Shown: positions 1 to 5,030 of the stretch, piece after piece
Layout of the letters: every line of letters begins with the position of its first letter
How positions within the stretch are numbered: the first letter of the stretch is position 1
Source: Roseovarius sp.
Lineage (GTDB): Bacteria; Pseudomonadota; Alphaproteobacteria; Rhodobacterales; Rhodobacteraceae
Direction: 5' to 3'
Length of the DNA stretch: 5,030 nucleotides
NCBI GenBank assembly: GCA_021767845.1
Contig: JAASSQ010000221.1
Coordinates: 1-5,030, forward strand
The notes under the pieces: model-generated
Seen by the model: only the letters and a program-made list of their open reading frames with translations
What the model was told of the DNA's origin: nothing
Database searches by the model: none
Made by a program: the position numbers and the translations under genes

Positions 1-20
1 ACACCGCCCATGCGACTTGA
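1..20 (+). CDS. Possible C-terminal tail of an upstream gene, probably the ABC transporter ATP-binding subunit (partial)
   Basis: Reading from base 3 gives the codons for Thr-Ala-His-Ala-Thr and then a TGA stop at 18-20. This frame would overlap the first permease start (ATG at 10) by 11 bases, a common arrangement between co-translated ABC transporter genes. In BMP-type importers the ATPase gene normally precedes the two permease genes, so this is the most likely identity. Five residues carry no family information, so the assignment rests entirely on gene order. The frame that runs in phase with the permease is also open through base 1, so the evidence is weak. Confidence 0.3.
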
Positions 21-1059
21 ACCGGTTGCCAACCCGTCGCTCTGGCGCACCACCGTGCCGCCCGCGATCGCCATCGGCTCGACCGTGGTGATCGCCTCGC
101 TGCTGGCGATGGCCGCCGGGGCCAACCCGTTCTCGGTGCTCGGCCTGATCCTCAAGGGGGCGTTCGGATCGAAATTCGCGCTGCTGGAAACGCTCAACCG
201 GGCCACGCCGCTGATCTTCACCGGGCTGGCCGTGGCCGTCGCCTTCCGCGCGCGGCTGTGGAACATCGGGGCCGAGGCGCAGCTTTACGCGGGCGCCCTG
301 ATGACGGTGGTTCTGGGCACCGGGATGCTGCAATGGGGCGCGGTCGCCCTGCTGCCCACGCTGGCCGTCGCCGCGATGCTGGCCGGCGCGCTCGTGCTGC
401 TGGTGCCGGCGCTGCTCAAGGTGCGCTTCGGCGTGGACGAGGTGGTCACGACCCTTCTGCTGAACTTCATCTTCCTGCTCTTCATCTCGATGCTGCTCGA
501 AGGGCCGCTCAAGGATCCGATGGGCATGGGCTGGCCCAAATCCGAACGCCTGGTGACCGAGGCGCGCCTGCCCCGCATCGTCGAGGGGCTTCGCCTGCAC
601 TGGGGCTTCGCGCTGGCGCTGATCGCGGCGGGGGTCGTGTGGATCATCGAACGGCGCACCACCCTGGGCTACGAGATGCGCGCCGTGGGCCTCAACCGCG
701 AGGCGGCGGGTTTCGCCGGGATCCCTGTGAACCGGGTGCTCATCAAGACGGCGCTCCTGTCGGGCGGTTTGGCGGCGCTGGCCGGGTTCTCCGAGGTGGC
801 GGGGCTCAAGGGCAACCTGACCCTCGATCTCAGCCCCGGCTTTGGTTACACCGGCATCATCGTGGCGATGCTGGCGCTGCTCAATCCGCTGGCGGTGGTG
901 GCCGCGGCGCTGTTCGTGGCGGGCATCTTCGTGGGCGCCGACAGCATGAGCCGCGCGGTCGAGGTGCCCAGCTACCTGGCCGACATCATGCTGGCCACGG
1001 CGCTTTTGCTGATGGTGCTGGCGATCCTGCTGACCCGGTTCCGCGTGGTGAGGGAGTAG
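10..1059 (+). CDS. ABC transporter permease, BMP/nucleoside (simple-sugar-like) importer family, first permease subunit
   Basis: This 349-residue, strongly hydrophobic protein is one half of the membrane channel of a binding-protein-dependent importer of the BPD_transp_2 family (the YufP/NupB type). After a short cytoplasmic start, hydrophobic segments occur at about 16-36, 64-79, 90-104, 111-137, 148-163, 197-213, 244-262, 281-309 and 323-342. Family landmarks are the FRARLWNIGAEAQLYAGA stretch at 79-96, VDEVVTTLLLNFI at 142-154, and the cytoplasmic coupling loop ERRTTLGYEMRAVGLNREAA at 214-233, which contacts the ATPase. Length is normal for the family. The ATG at 10 lies at the window edge, so its ribosome binding site cannot be judged. 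The second permease follows after 4 bases, so the two are co-transcribed and would form a heterodimer. Known systems of this type carry nucleosides or riboflavin. The deaminase downstream suggests a pyrimidine base or nucleoside here, which is inference. Confidence 0.9.
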   Translation: MRLEPVANPSLWRTTVPPAIAIGSTVVIASLLAMAAGANPFSVLGLILKGAFGSKFALLETLNRATPLIFTGLAVAVAFRARLWNIGAEAQLYAGALMTVVLGTGMLQWGAVALLPTLAVAAMLAGALVLLVPALLKVRFGVDEVVTTLLLNFIFLLFISMLLEGPLKDPMGMGWPKSERLVTEARLPRIVEGLRLHWGFALALIAAGVVWIIERRTTLGYEMRAVGLNREAAGFAGIPVNRVLIKTALLSGGLAALAGFSEVAGLKGNLTLDLSPGFGYTGIIVAMLALLNPLAVVAAALFVAGIFVGADSMSRAVEVPSYLADIMLATALLLMVLAILLTRFRVVRE

Positions 1060-1063
1060 GCGA

Positions 1064-2008
1064 ATGGACATTCTCGAAATCCTGCTCTCGGCCAGTTTCT
1101 GGACCGCCGCGATCCGCATCGCCAGCCCGCTGATCTTCGCCACGTTGGGCGAGCTGATCTGCGAACGCGCGGGCGTGCTGAACCTCGGGATCGAGGGCAT
1201 CATGGTCGCCGGGGCCTTCGCGGGTTGGATGGCGGTCTATTCCGGCACCGGGCTCTGGATGGGCGTGGCGGTCGCGATGGCGGTGGGGATGCTTTTCGGG
1301 CTGGTGCACAGCCTGCTGACCGTGCCCTTCGGCCTGTCGCAGCACGTGGTGGGGCTGGGGGTCACGCTGCTGGCCACGTCGCTGACCTACTACGCCTATC
1401 GCCTTGCCCTGCCCGAGGTGACCAGCCCGCCCAAGATCGACGCCTTCCAGCCCTACGAGATCCCGCTCCTGTCCGACATTCCGCTGATCGGCCCGGCGCT
1501 GTTCGCGCAGACCCCGCTGACCTACCTGGCCTTCGTGCTGGTGGGCGTGGTGGCGGTGGTGCTCTATCGCACGCCGCTCGGCCTTGCGCTGCGCGCGGCC
1601 GGCGAAAACCCCTCGGCGGTGGCGGCGCAGGGTCTCTCGGTCACCGGCATCCGCATGGGCGCGGTGATCGTGGGCAGCGGGCTGATGGCCGTGGGCGGCG
1701 CGTTCCTGACCATGTCGGCCTTCGACAGCTTCTTCTTCGAGATGGTCAACGGGCGCGGCTGGATCTGCATCGCGCTGGTGGTGTTCGGCGCGTGGAAGCC
1801 GGGCAAGGCGCTTCTGGGGGCGATCCTCTTTGCCGCCTTCGACGCGCTTCAGATCCGGGTGCAGCAGACGCCGCTTGGCGCCGACATCCCCTACCAGGTC
1901 TTCCTGATGATGCCCTATTTCCTGTCCATCCTCGCGCTCATCGTCATGTCGCGCCGGGCCGAGGTGCCCGCCGCGCTGATGGTGCCGTTCAACAAGGGGG
2001 AACGCTGA
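1064..2008 (+). CDS. ABC transporter permease, BMP/nucleoside importer family, second permease subunit
   Basis: This 314-residue membrane protein is the partner permease of the importer (YufQ/NupC type). The N-terminal signature LGELICERAGVLNLGIEG at 28-45 is characteristic of this subunit. A cytoplasmic coupling loop, RTPLGLALRAAGENPSAVAA, lies at 169-188, and a conserved C-terminal block, RGWICIALVVFGAWKPGKAL, at 231-250. Hydrophobic segments cover about 10-28, 41-58, 63-86, 94-112, 151-168, 198-218, 233-258 and 277-296. The start is well supported: AGGGAG at 1051-1056, which overlaps the end of the first permease, sits 7 bases before the ATG. The gene ends in TGA at 2006-2008, and the final A of that stop is the first base of the deaminase ATG, so the two genes are probably translationally coupled. 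Sequence and length look intact. The substrate cannot be read from the permease itself. Confidence 0.92.
   Translation: MDILEILLSASFWTAAIRIASPLIFATLGELICERAGVLNLGIEGIMVAGAFAGWMAVYSGTGLWMGVAVAMAVGMLFGLVHSLLTVPFGLSQHVVGLGVTLLATSLTYYAYRLALPEVTSPPKIDAFQPYEIPLLSDIPLIGPALFAQTPLTYLAFVLVGVVAVVLYRTPLGLALRAAGENPSAVAAQGLSVTGIRMGAVIVGSGLMAVGGAFLTMSAFDSFFFEMVNGRGWICIALVVFGAWKPGKALLGAILFAAFDALQIRVQQTPLGADIPYQVFLMMPYFLSILALIVMSRRAEVPAALMVPFNKGER
1994..2000 (+). promoter_or_regulatory. Ribosome binding site for the deaminase, inside the permease gene
   Basis: AAGGGGG lies in the last codons of the second permease, with 7 bases between it and the ATG at 2008. It fixes the deaminase start at 2008. The same frame is open far upstream, back to an ATG at 1225, but that extension only overlaps the permease out of frame. 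Together with the TGATG stop/start overlap it indicates translational coupling. Confidence 0.75.
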
Positions 2009-3288
2009 TGTTCGATCTGATCGTCAAGGGCGGCACGCTGCCCGACGGACGCGTGGCCGATATCGGCATCGAGGGCGACACGATCAGGGCGGTCGAGGAT
2101 CTCTCGGGCGCCGAGGCCGGCGAGGTGATCGAGGCGGCGGGCGATCTGGTCAGCCCGCCTTTCGTCGATCCGCATTTCCACCTTGATGCCACGCTCTCCT
2201 ACGGGCTGCCGCGCATCAACGCCTCTGGCACGCTGCTCGAAGGGATCGGCCTCTGGGGCGAACTCAAGCAGGTGGTCACGCAGGACGACATGGTCGCGCG
2301 CGCGCTGACCTATTGCGATTGGGCGGTCAGCCAGGGCCTTTTGGCCATCCGCAGCCACGTGGATACCTGCGACGACCGGCTGCTGGGGGTCGAGGCGATG
2401 CTCGAGGTGCGCGAGCGTGTCCGCGACTATATCGACCTGCAACTGGTGGCCTTCCCGCAGGACGGGTTCTACCGCGACCCCACCGCGCGGGCCAACACGC
2501 TGCGCGCGCTCGACATGGGGGTGGACGTGGTGGGCGGCATCCCGCATTTCGAACGCACGATGACCGACGGGGCCGCCTCGGTCCGCGAACTGTGCGAGAT
2601 CGCGGCCGATCGCGGGCTGATGGTCGATCTGCATTGCGACGAAACCGACGATCCGCTCAGCCGCCATGTCGAAACGCTGGCCTATGAGGCGCAGCGCCTC
2701 GGGCTGCAGGGCCGGGTGGCGGGCAGCCACCTGACCTCGATGCATTCGATGGACAACTACTACGTCTCGAAACTCCTGCCCCTGATGGCCGAGGCCGGGA
2801 TCGCCGCCATCCCCAACCCGCTCATCAACATCACCCTGCAGGGCCGCCACGACACCTATCCCAAGCGCCGCGGCCTGACGCGGGTGAAGGAGATGCAGGC
2901 GCACGGCATCACCGTGGGCTGGGGGCAGGATTGCGTGCTCGACCCGTGGTATTCGCTCGGCACCGCCGACATGCTGGACGTGGCCTTCATGGGCCTGCAC
3001 GTCGCGCAGATGACCAGCCCCGAGGACATGGCCCGCTGCTTCGACATGGTCACCACCCAGAACGCCCGCATCCTCGGGTTGGACCATTACGGCCTTGCAC
3101 CGGGCAAGGCCGCGTCGCTCGTCGTGCTGGACGCCGCCACCCCGATCGAGGCGCTGCGCCTGCGGCCCGCGCGCCTTGCCGTGGTGTCGAAAGGGAAAAT
3201 CGTCAGCCGGATGCCGCGCGAGGATGCCGCCCTGTCGCTGCCCGGCCGCCCCGCGACCGTGCGCCGGCGCCACAAGCCCGGCACTTGA
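2008..3288 (+). CDS. codA: Cytosine-deaminase-family amidohydrolase, probable 5-methylcytosine/cytosine deaminase
   Basis: This 426-residue cytoplasmic amidohydrolase is close in length to E. coli CodA (427 aa) and aligns with it throughout (from memory), with a constant offset of 5 residues over the core. It would hydrolyse the exocyclic amino group of a pyrimidine base, releasing ammonia. Metal ligands are His56 and His58 (PHFHLD), His209 (DLHCDE) and Asp308. Catalytic or substrate residues are Gln151 (AFPQ), Glu212, His241 (GSHLTSMHS) and Trp314 (DPWYSLGTA). Other conserved blocks include INITLQGRHDTYPKRRG at 273-289. The notable difference is GQDC at 306-309 where E. coli has GHDD: Asp314, which excludes 5-substituted cytosines, is Cys309. 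Published work (Hitchcock and colleagues, 2014) used loss of this Asp to find 5-methylcytosine deaminases, one from Rhodobacter sphaeroides. Family membership is secure. 5-methylcytosine as the main substrate is a strong inference. Cytosine, isocytosine-like bases or another small heterocycle remain possible. Its position after importer permeases suggests it acts on the imported compound. Confidence 0.9.
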   Translation: MFDLIVKGGTLPDGRVADIGIEGDTIRAVEDLSGAEAGEVIEAAGDLVSPPFVDPHFHLDATLSYGLPRINASGTLLEGIGLWGELKQVVTQDDMVARALTYCDWAVSQGLLAIRSHVDTCDDRLLGVEAMLEVRERVRDYIDLQLVAFPQDGFYRDPTARANTLRALDMGVDVVGGIPHFERTMTDGAASVRELCEIAADRGLMVDLHCDETDDPLSRHVETLAYEAQRLGLQGRVAGSHLTSMHSMDNYYVSKLLPLMAEAGIAAIPNPLINITLQGRHDTYPKRRGLTRVKEMQAHGITVGWGQDCVLDPWYSLGTADMLDVAFMGLHVAQMTSPEDMARCFDMVTTQNARILGLDHYGLAPGKAASLVVLDAATPIEALRLRPARLAVVSKGKIVSRMPREDAALSLPGRPATVRRRHKPGT

Positions 3289-3295
3289 GCCCGCT

Positions 3296-3316
3296 CGGGC
3301 GCGTCAGGCGCGCCCG
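3296..3316. terminator. GC-rich hairpin at a convergent gene junction, possible bidirectional terminator
   Basis: Bases 3296-3303 (CGGGCGCG) and 3309-3316 (CGCGCCCG) form a perfect 8-bp inverted repeat around the loop TCAGG. The stem begins 8 bases after the deaminase stop, and the loop contains the yqgE stop codon (read as TGA on the minus strand). The position between two convergent genes and the high stem stability fit a shared terminator. No T-tract follows on either strand, so it is not a canonical intrinsic terminator. It may instead block polymerase or nucleases, or reflect GC bias. Confidence 0.4.
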
Positions 3317-3870
3317 GCGTCGGCCGACAGGGTCAGCGCGCTCACCCCGAGCGTCTTGAGCGCGGCCTCCCACTTGTCGGCATCGGGCGTCTCGAAGACC
3401 AGCCGCTTGTCCGCCTCGCAGGTCAGCCAGCCGTTCTCGGCGATCTCGGATTCAAGCTGCCCCGGCCCCCAGCCGGCATAGCCAAGCGCCATTATGACAT
3501 GCGCGGGCCCCCGCCCATCCGCCAGATCCTCGAGGATATCCAGCGTGGCGGTCATCGCGAATTGCTCGTTCACGTCCAGCGTCGAGACCGCGGAATGATA
3601 GCCGTAATCATGCAGCACGAAGCCCCGGCCATGCTCGACCGGGCCACCGAAATGCACCGCGATGTTGCGCAGATCGTCGCCCGGCGTGATCGACAGCTGC
3701 TCCAGCACGTCGCGCAGGCGCAGATCGCCGGTCGGCTTGTTGACGACCAGCCCCATCGCCCCGTCATCGGAATGGGCGCACAGGAACACCACGGAATGTT
3801 CGAAGCGGGGATCGGCCATGCCGGGCATGGCGATCAGCATCTTGCCTGTCAGGTCGCTGTCCGGGGTCAA
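3304..3870 (-). CDS. yqgE: YqgE/AlgH family protein (UPF0301)
   Basis: This 188-residue soluble protein has the full set of UPF0301 landmarks: LTGKMLIAMPGMADPRFEHS at 7-26, HSDDGAMGLVVNKP at 33-46, VHFGGPVEHGRGFVLH at 72-87, and ALGYAGWGPGQLESEIAENG at 128-147. The biochemical role of this widespread family is unknown. The Pseudomonas member AlgH was linked to alginate regulation. The start is a judgement call. The frame is open to a TTG at 3900, but the TTG at 3870 is preceded by AAAGGAG with a 7-base spacer and gives the usual short N-terminus before LTG. The first ATG in frame would cut into the conserved N-terminal strand. The gene faces the deaminase tail to tail (15 bp) and is divergent from the DsbD-like gene. 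Nothing suggests transfer or damage. Confidence 0.93.
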   Translation of the reverse strand: MTPDSDLTGKMLIAMPGMADPRFEHSVVFLCAHSDDGAMGLVVNKPTGDLRLRDVLEQLSITPGDDLRNIAVHFGGPVEHGRGFVLHDYGYHSAVSTLDVNEQFAMTATLDILEDLADGRGPAHVIMALGYAGWGPGQLESEIAENGWLTCEADKRLVFETPDADKWEAALKTLGVSALTLSADAGRA

Positions 3871-3877
3871 GCGCGCT

Positions 3878-3884
3878 CTCCTTT
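3878..3884 (-). promoter_or_regulatory. Ribosome binding site that decides the yqgE start
   Basis: Read on the minus strand this is AAAGGAG, followed by 7 bases and then TTG at 3870-3868. It is the only good Shine-Dalgarno sequence near the N-terminus, and it lies inside the longer open frame from 3900, which argues against the longer start. Confidence 0.75.
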
Positions 3885-3896
3885 GGTCTCCCTGAA

Positions 3897-3925
3897 ACAA
3901 TGGGGCGGAGCCGCGGGCAGTTCAA
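3897..3925 (-). promoter_or_regulatory. Candidate promoter for yqgE
   Basis: On the minus strand TTGAAC (3925-3920) resembles a -35 box, and a 17-base spacer leads to CATTGT (3902-3897), a weak -10 match. Transcription would begin near 3890, just before the ribosome binding site. That leaves a leader of about 20 bases and places the TTG at 3900 upstream of the transcript. The match is modest, so this is a candidate only. Confidence 0.3.
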
Positions 3926-3975
3926 GCGCCGCGCGCCCCGGCCTGTGACATTTCTCGCTGGAAAGTGAGTTGGCA

Positions 3976-4001
3976 TTTCACGCCCGATCCCCCATGTGAA
4001 A
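3976..4001 (+). repeat. Short inverted repeat before the DsbD-like gene
   Basis: TTTCAC at 3976-3981 and GTGAAA at 3996-4001 are perfect complements separated by 14 bases. The right arm overlaps the purine-rich GAAAGGA (3998-4004) that would serve as ribosome binding site for the gene at 4006. It could be an operator or a weak RNA hairpin over the translation start. A 6-bp repeat also arises easily by chance. Confidence 0.3.
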
Positions 4002-4005
4002 GGAC

Positions 4006-4815
4006 ATGATACGACACGTCCTGCCCTGTCTCGTGGCCCTGTGCGGGCTGCTTTTGTCCACGCTGCCCCTGCGCGCGGACCCGTCGATGATCGACGCGCG
4101 CATCCTCACAGGCTGGCGGGCCGAGGACGGGCGCCATGTCGCGGCCCTGCACCTGACCATGTCGGACGGCTGGAAAACCTACTGGCGCGCGCCGGGCGAC
4201 GCGGGGGTGCCGCCGCGCTTCGATTGGCGGGGCTCCGACAACCTTGCCGATTTCCGCGTGACATGGCCGACGCCGCGCACCATCGACCAGGGCGGGATTC
4301 GCACCATCGGCTATGCCGATACCGTGACCCTGCCGCTGACGCTGACGCCCGAACGCCCCGATCAGCCGATCCGGCTGTCGGGTACGATCGAACTGGGCGT
4401 GTGCAAGGACATCTGCGTGCCCGTCACGCTCAGCCTGTCGCAGGACTTGCCGCAGTCGGATACCCGGCGCGATCCGCGCATCGTGTCGGCCATGGCCGCG
4501 CGCCCCTATACCGCGCAGGAGGCCGGGGTCGGCGCGGTGCGCTGCACGGTCAGCGCCATGCAGGGCGGGCTGCACCTGCGCGCCGAGGTCGATCTGCCCC
4601 GCGTCGGCGCCGACGAGGTGGCCGTCATCGAGACCGCGAATCCCGAAATCTGGGTGGCGCAGGCCGAAACGCAGCGCCGCGGCGGGCGCCTCGTGGCCGA
4701 AACCGAGCTTCACCATGTCGAGGGCCGCGCCTTCGCGCTGGATCGGTCGGGGCTGCGGATCACCGTGATCGGCGATGACCGGGCGGTGGATATCCAGGGC
4801 TGCCCGGCCGGCTGA
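4006..4815 (+). CDS. Secreted DsbD/ScsB N-terminal-like domain protein (stand-alone, thiol-redox type)
   Basis: This 269-residue protein begins with a signal peptide (MIRH, then a hydrophobic core to about residue 20, probable cleavage after LRA at 22-24), so it acts in the periplasm. The mature part resembles the N-terminal region of ScsB/DsbD-type thiol-disulfide transporters: DGWKTYWRAPGDAGVPPRFD at 54-73, TWPTPRTID at 86-94, GYADTVTLPLTL at 102-113, and a redox-type CKDIC motif (Cys133, Cys137). Two further cysteines, Cys180 and Cys266, lie in the C-terminal half. No membrane-spanning or thioredoxin domain follows, so it lacks the parts that carry electrons across the membrane in full-length ScsB/DsbD. 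It may pass electrons to, or bind, a periplasmic thiol protein, which is inference. An in-frame TGA at 3997-3999 excludes a longer start. Next in-frame starts would destroy the signal peptide, so ATG 4006 is chosen although its AAAGGA lies only one base away. It is divergent from yqgE and convergent with moaB. Confidence 0.85.
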   Translation: MIRHVLPCLVALCGLLLSTLPLRADPSMIDARILTGWRAEDGRHVAALHLTMSDGWKTYWRAPGDAGVPPRFDWRGSDNLADFRVTWPTPRTIDQGGIRTIGYADTVTLPLTLTPERPDQPIRLSGTIELGVCKDICVPVTLSLSQDLPQSDTRRDPRIVSAMAARPYTAQEAGVGAVRCTVSAMQGGLHLRAEVDLPRVGADEVAVIETANPEIWVAQAETQRRGGRLVAETELHHVEGRAFALDRSGLRITVIGDDRAVDIQGCPAG

Positions 4816-4825
4816 GGCGCGCGCG

Positions 4826-5030
4826 CTACTTGCGGCGCCGATGCTCGTCGAGGCGCGGCATGATCTCGACGAAATTGCAGGGCCGGTGGCGATAATCCAG
4901 CTGCCATTTCAGGATCTCGTCCCAGGCGTCCTTGCAGGCGCCGGGGCTGCCGGGCAGGGCGAACAGGTAGGTGCCCTGCGCCACCCCGCCCGTGGCGCGC
5001 GACTGCACGGCGCTGGTGCCGATCTTCTGG
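4826..5030 (-). CDS. moaB: Molybdenum cofactor biosynthesis protein MoaB, C-terminal part (5' end beyond the window)
   Basis: The last 67 codons are present, and the frame is open through the right edge. The visible sequence, KIGTSAVQSRATGGV then LFALPGSPGACKDAWDEIL and LDYRHRPCNF, matches the C-terminus of the MoaB/MogA family. E. coli MoaB has a comparable FAMPGS...ACRTAWENI...LDARTRPCNF end. These proteins bind molybdopterin and take part in its adenylylation before molybdenum insertion, in the cytoplasm. The PGS-AC-AW segment forms part of the pterin-binding region. The RPCNF ending favours MoaB over MogA. A GTG codon at 5008 is internal and not the start. The stop codon (TAG, 4828-4826) lies 10 bases from the stop of the convergent DsbD-like gene, and no clear terminator is seen there. 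Confidence 0.92.
   Translation of the reverse strand, partial: QKIGTSAVQSRATGGVAQGTYLFALPGSPGACKDAWDEILKWQLDYRHRPCNFVEIMPRLDEHRRRK

Noticed and set aside
258..1133. A 291-codon plus-strand open frame inside the first permease
   Set aside because: The composition is that of a shifted frame (Gly/Arg/Ala), it has no domain, and it overlaps a full-length permease with intact family motifs.
1915..3273. A 452-codon minus-strand open frame opposite the deaminase
   Set aside because: It is His/Arg/Gly/Ala-rich low-complexity sequence typical of antisense frames in GC-rich genes. It contains no recognisable motif and covers a clearly conserved gene.
1225..3288. A 687-codon open frame that would make a long N-terminal extension of the deaminase
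   Set aside because: The first 261 codons are the +2 reading of the second permease, rich in Arg/Gly/Ala with no domain. The deaminase has its own ribosome site and ATG at 2008 and matches CodA length from there.
3815..3831. A near-perfect palindrome, GCCATGCC-G-GGCATGGC, within yqgE
   Set aside because: It is explained by the codons for the conserved Ala-Met-Pro-Gly-Met-Ala motif, which are naturally palindromic, so no regulatory role is needed.
3970..3998. TTGGCA as a -35 box, or a sigma-54 -24 element, for the DsbD-like gene
   Set aside because: The hexamer 17 bases downstream (CATGTG) is a poor -10, and no GC dinucleotide sits at the required distance for sigma-54.
3922..4716. A 264-codon minus-strand open frame opposite the DsbD-like gene
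   Set aside because: It is antisense shadow coding, with no motif, while the plus strand encodes a signal peptide and conserved ScsB-like motifs.
4816..4839. A possible terminator stem (GGCGC with GCGCC) between the DsbD-like gene and moaB
   Set aside because: The stem is only 5 bp with a 14-base loop in very GC-rich sequence, and there is no T-tract. It is no better than chance.

Overview
This 5.03 kb, GC-rich window has coding on both strands and very little intergenic space. Codon use is dominated by G/C at third positions. The protein sequences resemble those of Rhodobacteraceae (the Rhodobacter/Roseobacter group of Alphaproteobacteria). This assignment comes from recognising protein families, not from a search. 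I see no rRNA, tRNA, insertion sequence, phage gene or CRISPR array.

Left part (1-3288, + strand): this is the downstream end of an operon for uptake and deamination of nucleobase-type compounds. It holds two inner-membrane permeases of the BMP/nucleoside-type ABC importer family (10-1059 and 1064-2008), followed by a cytosine-deaminase-family amidohydrolase (2008-3288) that shares one base with the preceding stop codon. The ATP-binding subunit and the periplasmic binding protein are expected to the left. A short reading frame ending at base 20 may be the tail of the ATPase. The deaminase keeps every metal ligand and catalytic residue of E. coli CodA. The residue matching Asp314, which restricts CodA to cytosine, is Cys309 here. 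Loss of that Asp is the published hallmark of bacterial 5-methylcytosine deaminases, including one from Rhodobacter sphaeroides. The likely picture is import of modified or unmodified pyrimidines, then deamination of 5-methylcytosine to thymine and/or cytosine to uracil.

Middle (3289-4005): the deaminase converges on a minus-strand YqgE/AlgH-family gene. A strong GC hairpin spans the 15-bp junction and the yqgE stop codon. yqgE most likely starts at a TTG (3870) behind a clear Shine-Dalgarno sequence, with a plausible promoter upstream. The 135-bp divergent gap (3871-4005) separates it from the next gene.

Right part (4006-5030): a + strand gene encodes a secreted, stand-alone DsbD/ScsB N-terminal-like domain protein with a CxxxC motif. 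It converges, 10 bp apart, on the C-terminal end of moaB (molybdenum cofactor biosynthesis), which runs off the right edge. These three right-hand genes look like ordinary chromosomal housekeeping genes. The most interesting item in the window is the active-site substitution in the deaminase together with its linkage to an importer.
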